From NCBI GenBank assembly GCA_947625765.1, contig CANQPP010000020.1:1-35394 (forward strand): a stretch of 35,394 nt of DNA, in the 5' to 3' direction. A model generated the notes under the pieces. It ran no database searches, was not told the origin of the DNA, and saw only the letters and a program-made list of their open reading frames with translations. Source of the stretch: an uncultured Clostridia bacterium (lineage in GTDB: Bacteria; Bacillota; Clostridia; Christensenellales; UBA1750). A program made the position numbers and the translations under genes. Of this stretch, positions 8,049 through 15,229 are shown one piece after another. Position 1 is the first letter of the stretch, and every line of letters begins with the position of its first letter.

Positions 8049-8074
8049 TACCACATTATCGGCATAATGTGGTA
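8049..8074. repeat. Left inverted recombination site of the predicted switch
   Basis: A 26-base palindrome with 11-bp arms and a 4-base centre CGGC. The arm length and short asymmetric centre fit a simple core site for a Xer-like tyrosine recombinase. There is no T run, so it is not a terminator. Confidence 0.75.
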
Positions 8075-8227
8075 CAAGAGAGGAACACAAAGGCCCAGGG
8101 CGCCGAATAAAAAGGAGCAATCGTTCTCCCCGTAGGTTTTTAGGCATGACAAAAGGACCCTTCTGCCTTCGCCTTTCAAGCGGAAGAGCTTCAAGGGTTT
8201 TCACAGCATGTCTTAAAACCCATGTAT

Positions 8228-8254
8228 TTGACAAAATTGGAAATAGTGTAATTT
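8228..8254 (+). promoter_or_regulatory. Promoter-like sequence inside the invertible segment
   Basis: A perfect -35 TTGACA (8228-8233) is followed after 15 bases by TAATTT (8249-8254). The spacer is two bases shorter than in the other promoters of this window, so activity is uncertain. As sequenced it points rightward, away from the helicase and into the 3' end of the recombinase gene (antisense). Inversion would turn it toward the helicase. Confidence 0.45.
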
Positions 8255-8313
8255 CTTGTTTGGGGAAAAGGGCGATTTTTTTGCCGTATATATCTTGAAA
8301 TATAGATCGAACC

Positions 8314-8347
8314 ATGCTACTATATGCAGTAGCATAGCTTGCTATGC
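8314..8347. promoter_or_regulatory. Two mutually exclusive hairpins inside the invertible segment
   Basis: Hairpin 1 pairs ATGCTACT (8314-8321) with AGTAGCAT (8328-8335). Hairpin 2 pairs GCATAGC (8332-8338) with GCTATGC (8341-8347). They share GCAT at 8332-8335, so only one can form. They lie downstream of the promoter-like sequence in its own direction and would be in the transcript leader in either orientation. They could equally be accessory recombinase-binding sites. Confidence 0.55.
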
Positions 8348-8362
8348 GCCGCTGAACTATAC

Positions 8363-8394
8363 AGACACCACATTATGCCGATAATGTGGTGTCT
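8363..8394. repeat. Right inverted recombination site, overlapping the recombinase stop codon
   Basis: A 32-base palindrome with 14-bp arms and centre GCCG. It contains the last codons of the recombinase (Asp-Thr-Thr-Leu-Ser-Ala-stop, TAA at 8373-8375), so the enzyme's own 3' end is part of its presumed site. Because the core sequence is identical in both sites, inversion would keep the C-terminus and stop intact. Confidence 0.75.
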
Positions 8395-9266
8395 TTTCTT
8401 CTTTCAAAATACCTCTTCTCGATCACCCTTTCCATGCGCGAGCGGACCTCTTTCTCCGTCGTCTTCACATAGATCCTCGTCGTGTTGATGCTGCTATGCC
8501 CCAGGATGCAGGCCAACTGCACGATGTCGCGCGTCTGTTCGTAGAACGTGCGGGCAAACAACTTGCGCAGATTGTGCGGGAAGACCTTGCTCGGCGCGAC
8601 CTTCGCCCTTTTGCACAGCCGCTTCATCTGCTTCCAGATGTTGCTCCTGTCCAGCGCCCGCCCGCTCTTCGTGCAGAAGATCGGCCCGGACCTGAGCCCC
8701 TTTTCCTTGATGTAGCTTACGATATCGCGTTTCAGGCCGTCGGGCACCAACACCCGGCGGTTTTTCTTTTTGCACCGCACCGTCACGCGGACGGAATCCC
8801 TCTGGGAACGAAAGGATTCCACTGTAAAATACTTCAGCTCCGACACGCGGATGCCGGTCGAAAAGATCACGAGCAGCAAAAGATAGAGCCGCCGGTCGTC
8901 TTTGGACGCGTTCAGCAGTCGCTCAAATTCCCCCTGCGTCAGGCACTGCTCCTCCGGGTTGAAGGGCATCTCCTGAATGCGCAGGTTTTTCACCATGCAG
9001 TCGGAGCGGCCGATGAATTTGAGGAACGCCCGGATAGACGATAAAATGGAATTGACGCTGGAGTCCGCATAGCGGCCGCGCTCCATGAGCTCGGCCTTAT
9101 ACGCGAGCGTCTTTTCCTTGGACAACGGCTCTTCCCCGAGAAACACCGCAAACGCAGCCACATCGCGCAGATATTTGGCGATGGTAAGCTCGGACTTCTC
9201 CTCGCAGATCAGGTAAGAACGGAACGCAGCAAGCATTTCGGCATGGATACGATCATTTTCCGGCAT
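8373..9266 (-). CDS. Tyrosine recombinase (XerC/D-like site-specific recombinase)
   Basis: A 297-residue two-domain enzyme. The N-terminal SAM-like core-binding domain covers about 8-95 and the catalytic domain about 105-285. All catalytic residues are present: Arg140 in STGIRVSEL, a Lys in CKKKNRR (167-168), His231 and Arg234 in HNLRK, His257 in LGHSS, and the nucleophile Tyr266 in RIYVK. Enzymes of this size without an extra arm-binding domain typically resolve or invert DNA at simple inverted-arm core sites. The start ATG (9264-9266) has AAGGAG 8 bases upstream, and its own promoter is visible. It ends inside one of the two palindromic sites next to the helicase, so DNA inversion there is its likely job. 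There is no att duplication, tRNA or excisionase nearby to suggest a phage or conjugative-element integrase. Confidence 0.93.
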   Translation of the reverse strand: MPENDRIHAEMLAAFRSYLICEEKSELTIAKYLRDVAAFAVFLGEEPLSKEKTLAYKAELMERGRYADSSVNSILSSIRAFLKFIGRSDCMVKNLRIQEMPFNPEEQCLTQGEFERLLNASKDDRRLYLLLLVIFSTGIRVSELKYFTVESFRSQRDSVRVTVRCKKKNRRVLVPDGLKRDIVSYIKEKGLRSGPIFCTKSGRALDRSNIWKQMKRLCKRAKVAPSKVFPHNLRKLFARTFYEQTRDIVQLACILGHSSINTTRIYVKTTEKEVRSRMERVIEKRYFERRKDTTLSA

Positions 9267-9335
9267 GGCATTTTCTCCTTTTTGTTCTCATTCCATAAGG
9301 ATCATGAAAATCGTCGACGCCTTCTATTTTACCGA

Positions 9336-9364
9336 AAAATATGCTTTTCTTACCGACGCAGCAA
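9336..9364 (-). promoter_or_regulatory. Probable promoter of the recombinase gene
   Basis: On the leftward strand TTGCTG (9359-9364) and TATTTT (9336-9341) are separated by 17 bases, about 70 bases before the recombinase start. Nothing else is visible between the recombinase and the terminator at 9457. Confidence 0.55.
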
Positions 9365-9456
9365 AACAAAACCGTCTCTGCGCTTCTTTAGAAACGGCAT
9401 TCCTTTTCTCATATCCATTTAGCTTTTTCCTGCCGCGCAATAGCCGGGTAAACACA

Positions 9457-9498
9457 AAGAAACGCCATGCGGTCCGGGTTTTCCGCATGGCGTTTCTT
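9457..9498 (-). terminator. Terminator of the yqhQ-prmC-prfA-sua5 operon
   Basis: A 16-bp stem with arms built on AACGCCATGCGG and a 10-base loop lies 26 bases after the sua5 stop. It is followed on the leftward strand by TTTGTGTTT. The opposite side also carries a T-rich tail, so it may work both ways. It marks the border between the conserved block and the variable leftward region. Confidence 0.85.
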
Positions 9499-9523
9499 GT
9501 TGTCCTATCTTCGCGGTTAGATG

Positions 9524-10564
9524 TCATTTGCATTGGCGGGTGTCGAAGCCGGCGGCGCGCAGGGCGCGGTTCATCACCGCCAGGCCCACGCCCGTCTCCG
9601 GCACGCCCTGCAGCAGCACCAGGCCCGCGCCGCGGTCGTCCGCCTCCCTAAGGGCCGCGAACAGCCGGGCGGCGATCTCCTGGTCGCTCAAGCCCAGCGG
9701 CAGGCAGTCCCTGGGCTTGAGCGACCGCGCCAGCCCGTCCCGGCAGAGCAGCAGGGGCCTTTCCCCCCGCCGCGCCGCCTCGTCGTAGGCCGCCGCCATC
9801 TCCCGGCACTGGGCCTCCGGCTCGCCCTCGAACAGCAGCACACGGGCCTTTGGCTTATAGTGGGTGTGCTTAAGGCCGGGCGAGAGGGCCTTTTCCCCCG
9901 CGGCCAAGGGTTCTAAAACACCGTGGCCTAGGTCCACCGGCTCGCCCAGGGCCTCCTCCAGCATCTCGCGGGTGACGCCGCCGGGCCGCAGGAGCACCGC
10001 CCTTCCCGGCCGGGACACGTCCAGCACCGTGGACTCCAGCCCCACCTGGCAGGGCCCGCCGTCCAAGATCAGCGGGATGCGGCCGCGCAGGTCGGACAGC
10101 ACATGCTGGGCCGTGGTGGTGCTGGGGCGGCCGGAGAGGTTGGCGCTGGGCGCGGCGATGGGGATCCCCCGCGCCAGCAGGGCCCGCGCCGCCGGGTGAG
10201 AGGGACAGCGCAGCGCCACCGTGGGCAGCGCCGCGGTCACGCAGTCGGGCACGGCGGCGCTCTTTTCCAGGATAAGGGTCAGCGGCCCGGGCCAAAAGCG
10301 CCGGATGAGCCGCTCCGCCCGCTCCGGCACGGACCGGGTGAGGCCGCCCAGCTGCGAGCGGTCGTGCACGTGCACGATCAGGGGGTTGTCCTGGGGGCGG
10401 CCCTTGGCCACGAAGATCTTGGGCACGGCCCGCTCGTTGAGGGCGTCCGCGCCAAGACCGTACACCGTCTCCGTGGGCAGGCCCACCAGCTCGCCCGCGC
10501 GCAGCAGCCGTTCCGCCAGGTCGATGCCCTTCTCGTCCGCGGGCAGCACTTTCGTTTCGTACAT
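9524..10564 (-). CDS. sua5: L-threonylcarbamoyladenylate synthase, long Sua5 form
   Basis: Makes threonylcarbamoyl-AMP from threonine, bicarbonate and ATP, the first step of the universal t6A37 modification of ANN-decoding tRNAs. The 346 residues comprise the YrdC/TsaC domain (about 10-195), with GLPTETVYGLGAD near the N-terminus, KGRPQDNPLIVH and PSANLSGRPSTT, followed by a linker starting SPGLKHTHYKPKA and a C-terminal Sua5 domain (about 245-340). The length and linker identify the two-domain Sua5 type rather than short TsaC. Its ATG overlaps the prfA stop by one base, so the two are translationally coupled. Confidence 0.95.
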   Translation of the reverse strand: MYETKVLPADEKGIDLAERLLRAGELVGLPTETVYGLGADALNERAVPKIFVAKGRPQDNPLIVHVHDRSQLGGLTRSVPERAERLIRRFWPGPLTLILEKSAAVPDCVTAALPTVALRCPSHPAARALLARGIPIAAPSANLSGRPSTTTAQHVLSDLRGRIPLILDGGPCQVGLESTVLDVSRPGRAVLLRPGGVTREMLEEALGEPVDLGHGVLEPLAAGEKALSPGLKHTHYKPKARVLLFEGEPEAQCREMAAAYDEAARRGERPLLLCRDGLARSLKPRDCLPLGLSDQEIAARLFAALREADDRGAGLVLLQGVPETGVGLAVMNRALRAAGFDTRQCK

Positions 10565-11628
10565 CAGCGCATCTCCTGCTCCAGGCGGCTGGTCTGGTCG
10601 GCCAGCGTCAGGGCGTCCAGCATCTCGTCCATGTCCCCCTGCAGGAACTGGGGCAGCTTGTAGAGCGTCAGCCCTATGCGGTGGTCGGTGACGCGGCCCT
10701 GCGGGTAGTTGTAGGTGCGGATGCGCTCAGAGCGGTCGCCCGTGCCCACCTGGCTGCGCCTCTCCTGGCTGGTCTGGGCGTTGCGCGCCTGCACGGCGGC
10801 GTCCCAGAGCTTGGAGCGCAGCATGCGCATGGCCTGCTCACGGTTCTGTATCTGGCTGCGCTCGTTCTGGCACTGCACCACGATGCCCGTGGGCAGGTGG
10901 GTGATGCGCACGGCGGAGTCGGTGCGGTTGACGTGCTGGCCGCCCGCGCCGCCCGCGCGGTAGGTGTCGATGCGCAGATCGTTCGGGTCGATCTGCACCT
11001 CCAGGTCGTCCATCTCGGGCATCACGGCCACGGTGGTGGTGGAGGTGTGGATGCGGCCGCCGGTCTCGGTCTCGGGCACGCGCTGCACCCGGTGCACGCC
11101 GGACTCGTACTTTAGGCGCGAATAGGCGCCCAGGCCCTTCACCTGCAGGGACAGCTCCTTGACGCCGCCCAGCTCCGTGATGTTGGAGTCCAGCTCCTGC
11201 ACCTGCCAGCCGCGCCCCTCGGCGTAGTGGATATACATGCGCATGAGCTCCGCGCCGAACAGGGCCGCCTCCTCGCCGCCCGCGCCCGCGCGGATCTCCA
11301 GGATCACGTCCTTCTCGTCGTTGGGGTCCTTGGGCAGGAGCAGCAGCTGGATGCGCTTTTCCAGCGCCTCGATCCGGGGCTCCAGCTCGTCCAGCTCCTC
11401 CTTGGCGATGGGGCGCATTTCCGCGTCCGACAGCATCTCCCGGGCCTGGGCGGCGTTCTCCGACGCCTGCTTGTACTCCCGGTAGGCGTCCATGATCTCC
11501 TCCATGCCCGCGTGCTCGCGCATCAGCCTGCGGAACAGCTCCATGTCCGCCACCGTCTCCGGCTGGGCCAGGCGCGCTTCCAGCTCCGCGTAGCGCGCGG
11601 CCAGGTCCTCCAGCTTTTCCATATACAT
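10564..11628 (-). CDS. prfA: Peptide chain release factor 1
   Basis: Recognises UAA and UAG stop codons and triggers peptide release at the ribosome. The 354 residues show the RF1 codon-reading tripeptide Pro-Glu-Thr (185-187, in [12 protein letters not shown]), the GGQ peptidyl-hydrolysis motif (229-231) in [16 protein letters not shown], and the acidic stretch [11 protein letters not shown] (114-124). Pro-x-Thr rather than Ser-Pro-Phe separates it from RF2. It lies just after prmC, whose product methylates the GGQ glutamine. The first ATG (11626-11628) has AAAGGAG 11 bases upstream; that site is buried in a small hairpin described separately. Confidence 0.97.
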   Translation of the reverse strand: MYMEKLEDLAARYAELEARLAQPETVADMELFRRLMREHAGMEEIMDAYREYKQASENAAQAREMLSDAEMRPIAKEELDELEPRIEALEKRIQLLLLPKDPNDEKDVILEIRAGAGGEEAALFGAELMRMYIHYAEGRGWQVQELDSNITELGGVKELSLQVKGLGAYSRLKYESGVHRVQRVPETETGGRIHTSTTTVAVMPEMDDLEVQIDPNDLRIDTYRAGGAGGQHVNRTDSAVRITHLPTGIVVQCQNERSQIQNREQAMRMLRSKLWDAAVQARNAQTSQERRSQVGTGDRSERIRTYNYPQGRVTDHRIGLTLYKLPQFLQGDMDEMLDALTLADQTSRLEQEMR

Positions 11629-11645
11629 AAGGAGTTTGTCTCCTT
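11629..11645 (-). promoter_or_regulatory. Hairpin masking the prfA ribosome binding site
   Basis: On the leftward strand AAGGAG, the prfA Shine-Dalgarno sequence, pairs perfectly with CTCCTT across a five-base ACAAA loop, ending directly before the ATG. Access of ribosomes to prfA may thus depend on ribosomes finishing prmC, whose stop is just upstream (11650). Confidence 0.6.
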
Positions 11646-11649
11646 TCCT

Positions 11650-12456
11650 TTAAATCTTCACTTCCAGCACCCGGAGGATGCCGTTTAGGTCCTTATGCGC
11701 CTGCGTTTTATACGGCGCGAACAGCGCTGCCAGCGCCTCCGCCTGCCCCCTGCCCATTTCGAGCAGGAGCGTCCCGCCGGGCAGCAGGAAGCGCGTGAAC
11801 GCCGCCCGGATGCGGCGATAGAAGTCCAGCCCGTCCGGCCCGCCGTACAGCGCCAGCTTCGGCTCGCGTTTGACCTCCGTTTGCAGCGCCTGCATGTCCC
11901 GCGCCGTCAGGTACGGCGGGTTGCAGAGGATGAGGTCGAACCTCTCCCCCGGCGGCAGGGCGGCGAACAGGTCGCCCTGAAAGAAGCGGACGGGCGCGCG
12001 GTGCCGGGCGGCGTTCTCCCGGGCCAGGGACAGGGCCTCCGGGCTTATGTCCGTGGCCGTGACCTCGGTTTTGTTCAAGGCCGCCAGGCTCACCGCCACG
12101 GCGCCGGAGCCCGTGCAAAGCTCCAGCGGCCGCTTGGGATGCTTCTCCAGCGCCAGCTCGCATAAAAGCTCCGTATCCTGCCGGGGGATGAGCGCCCGGT
12201 GATCCACGCGAAAGGCAAGGCCCATGAACCAGGCTTCGCCCAAAATGTATTGCAGCGGCTCGCCGCCCCTGCGGCGCGTGAGCAGCGCGGAATAGGCGGC
12301 CTGTTCCGCTTCGTCCGCCTCCCTGTCCAGCAGGGCGGCGGCGCTCCTTTGCGCATGCAAAACGTGCGCCAGCAGCTCCAAGGCGTCGTTGCGGGCGTCC
12401 GGCGAGGGGGACAACAGCCGCTCGCCTTCCCGCAAAAGGGCGAAGGCGGGCTTCAT
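11650..12456 (-). CDS. prmC: Release factor glutamine N5-methyltransferase
   Basis: A 268-residue class I SAM-dependent methyltransferase that methylates the glutamine of the GGQ motif in RF1 and RF2. The N-terminal helical domain (1-75) contains GEPLQYILG (65-73). The SAM loop is ELCTGSGAVAVSLA (112-125) and the catalytic NPPY is at 179-182. The proline-rich PRQDTE (91-96) is the usual stretch before the methyltransferase fold. It overlaps the yqhQ stop by 4 bases and is followed by its substrate gene prfA, the common order in Bacillota. Confidence 0.95.
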   Translation of the reverse strand: MKPAFALLREGERLLSPSPDARNDALELLAHVLHAQRSAAALLDREADEAEQAAYSALLTRRRGGEPLQYILGEAWFMGLAFRVDHRALIPRQDTELLCELALEKHPKRPLELCTGSGAVAVSLAALNKTEVTATDISPEALSLARENAARHRAPVRFFQGDLFAALPPGERFDLILCNPPYLTARDMQALQTEVKREPKLALYGGPDGLDFYRRIRAAFTRFLLPGGTLLLEMGRGQAEALAALFAPYKTQAHKDLNGILRVLEVKI

Positions 12457-13472
12457 GCGCCCTGCGCCCCGTCCGGCTCGTTCGCGGGTTCGGCCTCGGT
12501 CGCGGCTCCCGCTTCCGGCGCGGCCTCGTCGGCGGTCTCCGCCTCGTAGGGCATGCCCGCCGCGGCCTTCATGGCCTGGATGGCCACCTCCAGCATCTCG
12601 TCGTCCGGCTGCCGGGCGGTAAGCCTCTGCAGCTGCATCCCCGGCCAGCGCAGCACGCGCACCCAGGCGTTCTCGTGCCTGCCCAGCGCCTGCAGGATCT
12701 CATAGGAAAGGCCCATCACCACGGGCAGCAGCAGCAGGCGGCTCATCAGCCGGGTGTACCAGGTCAGGTCCCAGCTGAACACCGTGAAGAACAGGATGGA
12801 GAAGATCATCACGATCAGCAGGAAGGCCGTGCCGCAGCGGGGGTGCATGATGGGGTACTTGCGGCAGTTCTCCACGGTCAGCTCCTCGCCGTGCTCGTAG
12901 CAGTGCACGGTCTTGTGCTCCGCGCCGTGGTAGCCGAACACCCGGCGGATCTCCTTCATGGCCGAGATGGAGACCACATAGGCCAGGAAGATGGCAAGGC
13001 GCACCGCGCCCTCCAAAAGGTTGGACAAAAGGCGGTTGTCGATCACGCTCTTAAAGAAGCTGCCGGCCAGGGAGGGCAGCACGAAGAAGAGGCCGACGGC
13101 CAGCACCAGCGCCACGGCCACGGCCATAAAGACCACCACGTCCTCGGCCTTCTTTCCCAGCTTTGCCGCCAGCCACTTCTCGAAGCGGGAGGGCTCTTCC
13201 TCCTCCTCGCCCAGCATGCGGGCGGACTCGTTGATGGTGTCCATGCCGCTGCGCAGCGTGGAGATGAACGCCCTCACCCCGCGGATCACCGGCCAGCGCA
13301 GTACGCTGCCCTTCTTCGCGGGCGGCTCCACGGGCTTTACGCTGACCTCGATCTTGTGGTCGGCCGCCCGGCGCACGGCGATGGCCAGCCTGTCCGGGGA
13401 GCGCATCATCACGCCCTCCAGCACGGCCTGCCCGCCGATGTAGGGCCTCTTTTCCTTCTTTTCGCTCGTCAT
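12453..13472 (-). CDS. yqhQ: YqhQ-like integral membrane protein (DUF1385)
   Basis: A 339-residue membrane protein of the DUF1385/YqhQ family. It opens with IGGQAVLEGVMMRSPD, the family's hallmark N-terminus, and contains GYHGAEHKTVHCYEHGEEL and YPIMHPRCGTAFL, both conserved in the family. Hydrophobic segments lie near residues 113-135, 155-170, 215-235 and 245-260. The last 40 residues are alanine/glutamate-rich and of low complexity. The molecular function is not established. The gene begins the operon with prmC, prfA and sua5, its stop overlapping prmC, as in many Clostridia. Confidence 0.92.
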   Translation of the reverse strand: MTSEKKEKRPYIGGQAVLEGVMMRSPDRLAIAVRRAADHKIEVSVKPVEPPAKKGSVLRWPVIRGVRAFISTLRSGMDTINESARMLGEEEEEPSRFEKWLAAKLGKKAEDVVVFMAVAVALVLAVGLFFVLPSLAGSFFKSVIDNRLLSNLLEGAVRLAIFLAYVVSISAMKEIRRVFGYHGAEHKTVHCYEHGEELTVENCRKYPIMHPRCGTAFLLIVMIFSILFFTVFSWDLTWYTRLMSRLLLLPVVMGLSYEILQALGRHENAWVRVLRWPGMQLQRLTARQPDDEMLEVAIQAMKAAAGMPYEAETADEAAPEAGAATEAEPANEPDGAQGA

Positions 13473-13541
13473 TTTTTTAAGAACACCCGCCTTTCCTGCC
13501 GCATGTTGTTGGCAGCTGCCAGCCTCGTTTTTCAGGGATAA

Positions 13542-13674
13542 AACAAAAGAGGCCCCCTTCTTTTTCGGCGCGGCGATAGAAGCCCTTCAAACCCCCAAAC
13601 GGCTCCTACGCGCGCAACGCACGAGGAGCCGCAGGATCGAGCAGACACACCGAAAAATGGAAGCCTCTTTTGTT
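13542..13674 (-). other. Long structured segment between rpmE and yqhQ
   Basis: Three nested helices can be drawn. An outer 12-bp perfect repeat pairs 13542-13553 with 13663-13674 (AACAAAAGAGGC on the leftward strand). Next, TTTTTCGG pairs 13561-13568 with 13650-13657, and an inner CGGCTCCT pairs 13600-13607 with 13624-13631. The outer helix starts directly at the rpmE stop codon, and its 3' arm is U-rich (CTCTTTTGTTTT). It could be a terminator whose loop has been enlarged by about 100 bases, a leader element of the yqhQ operon, or a small RNA. No known RNA family was recognised. Confidence 0.5.
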
Positions 13675-13872
13675 CTACATACCGTAGCGCTTCTTGAAGC
13701 GGTCCACGCGTCCGCCGGTATCCACCAGCTTCTGCTTGCCCGTAAAGAACGGGTGGCACTTGGAGCAAATTTCGACCTTCAGCTCCGGCTTCACGGAACC
13801 GGTCTCGAACGTCTCGCCGCAGGCGCAGCGGACGATGCACTTGCCGTACTTGGGATGCACCTTTTCCTTCAT
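13675..13872 (-). CDS. rpmE: 50S ribosomal protein L31, zinc-binding type
   Basis: A 65-residue ribosomal protein beginning [19 protein letters not shown] and ending [11 protein letters not shown]. Cysteines at 12, 16 and 18 and the pair CSKC (36-39) show the zinc-binding C+ form. In many bacteria this form is exchanged for a zinc-free paralogue when zinc is scarce; no such paralogue is seen here. The ribosome binding site AGAGGTGAGG precedes the ATG, and a hairpin sits just upstream of it. Confidence 0.98.
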   Translation of the reverse strand: MKEKVHPKYGKCIVRCACGETFETGSVKPELKVEICSKCHPFFTGKQKLVDTGGRVDRFKKRYGM

Positions 13873-13890
13873 GTTACCTCACCTCTTTCA

Positions 13891-13912
13891 AACCACAGTA
13901 CCATCTGTGGTT
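13891..13912 (-). promoter_or_regulatory. Leader hairpin of rpmE, possible L31 autoregulatory element
   Basis: Eight-base-pair arms (AACCACAG/CTGTGGTT) with a six-base loop lie immediately upstream of the rpmE ribosome binding site. L31 leaders that bind their own protein are known in several phyla, including Bacillota. Whether this hairpin belongs to such a family cannot be judged from one sequence. Confidence 0.4.
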
Positions 13913-14045
13913 GATAACACATAAGCCGCTTACAAACATACCATGTTTTCGCTCCCGGCGCAAGCCTTTTTTTCGGCAAAGGGAAAAATTAACTTCTTCT
14001 TTGGGCCTTTGCGCGCAAAACGCGTCTTTTTTGCGCCGCTCCCCT

Positions 14046-14074
14046 TTGCTTCTGTCCGCGCTTTGTTGTATACT
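14046..14074 (+). promoter_or_regulatory. Promoter of the TIM-barrel isomerase gene
   Basis: TTGCTT (14046-14051) and TATACT (14069-14074) are separated by exactly 17 bases, about 90 bases before the ATG at 14164. Confidence 0.75.
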
Positions 14075-14163
14075 AGTAAAGGAAAGAAGGGGAGAAAGCT
14101 CCCCCCGAACGAGCACCTTCGACCGTTCCCATTCTTCACACCAAACAAGGGAGGAAAAGACGA

Positions 14164-15129
14164 ATGAAACTGAGCGTATTCGCGGTCCTGCTTGCGGACA
14201 AGTCCCTGGACGAGGCCTGCAAGTACCTGGCCCAGTCCGGCGTGCAGGCCGTCGAGATTGGCTGCGGCGGCTTCCCCGGCAAGGCGCACTGCAACCCCGA
14301 GGAGCTGCTCAAGGACGAGAGCAAGATCGCGGAGTTCAAGGCCACCATCGACAAGTACGGCCTGGAGATCGCCGCCCTGTCCACCCACGGCAACGCCGTG
14401 CACCCCGACAAGGCCGTGGCCAAGGCCTTCCACGACGACTTCGTGAACACCGTGCTGCTTGCCGAGAAGCTGGGCGTCAAGCGCGTGATCACCTTCTCCG
14501 GCTGCCCCGGCGGCAGTCCCGAGGACAAGACCCCCAACTGGGTCACCTGCCCCTGGCCGGACGACTACTCCAACATCCTTGAGTACCAGTGGAACGAGGT
14601 GCTGATCCCCTACTGGAAGAAGACCTCCGCCTGGGCCGCCGAGCACGGCATCGAGAAGATCGCCTTCGAGATGCACCCCGGCTTCTGCGTCTACAACCCC
14701 GAGACCATGATGCGCATCCGCAACGCCGTGGGCCCCATCCTGGGCGCGAACCTGGATCCCAGCCACTTGTTCTGGCAGGGCATCGACCCGGTGTACGCCA
14801 TCCGCTACCTGGGCGACGCCATCTACTTCTTCCACGCCAAGGACACCAAGATCGACGAGATCAACACCAAGACCAACGGCGTTCTGGACACCAAGCATTA
14901 CAGCGACGAGATCCACCGCGCCTGGATCTTCCGCTCCGTGGGCTACGGCCACGACTACCAGGTCTGGAAGGACATCGTCTCCAACCTGCGCATGGTGGGC
15001 TATGACGACGTGATGAGCATCGAGCACGAGGACAGCCTCATGTCCCCCGGCGAGGGCCTGCAGAAGGCCATCGCCATCCTCAAGGAGACCATGGCCTTCG
15101 AGGACAAGGGCGGCATGTGGTGGGCATAA
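14164..15129 (+). CDS. Sugar phosphate isomerase/epimerase, xylose-isomerase-like TIM barrel
   Basis: A 321-residue member of the AP-endonuclease family 2/xylose isomerase-like TIM barrel group, which includes IolE-type dehydratases and ketohexose epimerases. Candidate metal ligands lie at the expected strand ends: Glu in IAFEMHPGF, Asp and His in NLDPSHLFW, His in FFHAKD, and Glu in MSIEHED near the C-terminus. AVEIGCGGFPGKAHCNP near the start is typical of bacterial oligosaccharide or polyol catabolism members. It stands alone between its own promoter and terminator, with a good site (GGAGG) before the ATG, so neighbours do not reveal the substrate. Fold and metal dependence are firm; the specific reaction is not. 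Confidence 0.88.
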   Translation: MKLSVFAVLLADKSLDEACKYLAQSGVQAVEIGCGGFPGKAHCNPEELLKDESKIAEFKATIDKYGLEIAALSTHGNAVHPDKAVAKAFHDDFVNTVLLAEKLGVKRVITFSGCPGGSPEDKTPNWVTCPWPDDYSNILEYQWNEVLIPYWKKTSAWAAEHGIEKIAFEMHPGFCVYNPETMMRIRNAVGPILGANLDPSHLFWQGIDPVYAIRYLGDAIYFFHAKDTKIDEINTKTNGVLDTKHYSDEIHRAWIFRSVGYGHDYQVWKDIVSNLRMVGYDDVMSIEHEDSLMSPGEGLQKAIAILKETMAFEDKGGMWWA

Positions 15130-15143
15130 AAACGCCCGCTGAA

Positions 15144-15173
15144 AAGGAAGCCGCGTTTTGACGCGGCTTCCTT
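15144..15173 (+). terminator. Terminator after the isomerase gene
   Basis: A 13-bp stem (AAGGAAGCCGCGT and complement) with a TTTG loop is followed by AACTTTTG, 15 bases after the stop codon. Confidence 0.85.
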
Positions 15174-15229
15174 AACTTTTGTCCATGCTTGACTTAAAAA
15201 ACAGAGTGGAAACCGGGAGGGGAAATAAA

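Larger units (their letters stand above)
8049..8394. other. Predicted invertible DNA segment between the recombinase and helicase genes
   Basis: Two palindromic sites flank about 288 bases. The left site (8049-8074) has arms ACCACATTAT/ATAATGTGGT around CGGC. The right site (8363-8394) has the same arms around GCCG. The two 24-bp cores are exact reverse complements, so the asymmetric centres point in opposite directions: the arrangement that makes a site-specific recombinase invert the DNA between them. A complete tyrosine recombinase is adjacent. No gene lies inside; the segment holds a promoter-like sequence pointing rightward and two overlapping hairpins. A leftward open frame across it (8315 to 7980) shows no family resemblance. 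Confidence 0.75.

Noticed and set aside
7980-8315. A 111-codon minus-strand frame inside the switch region
   Set aside because: It has no ribosome binding site or family resemblance, and it runs through the palindromic site and leader hairpins.
8049-8394. The two palindromes read as transcription terminators
   Set aside because: The left one has no T run on either side, and the match between the two as exact reverse complements is better explained as recombinase sites. The right one has only a mixed T/C tail on the plus side, where no gene ends.
8373-9266. Recombinase as integrase of a phage or conjugative element
   Set aside because: No tRNA, direct att repeats, excisionase, relaxase or phage genes are visible in the window. 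The adjacent inverted sites fit an invertase role better.
13930-15027. A long minus-strand frame across the isomerase gene
   Set aside because: It overlaps a clear TIM-barrel gene with its own promoter, ribosome binding site and terminator, and its composition is that of an antisense shadow.
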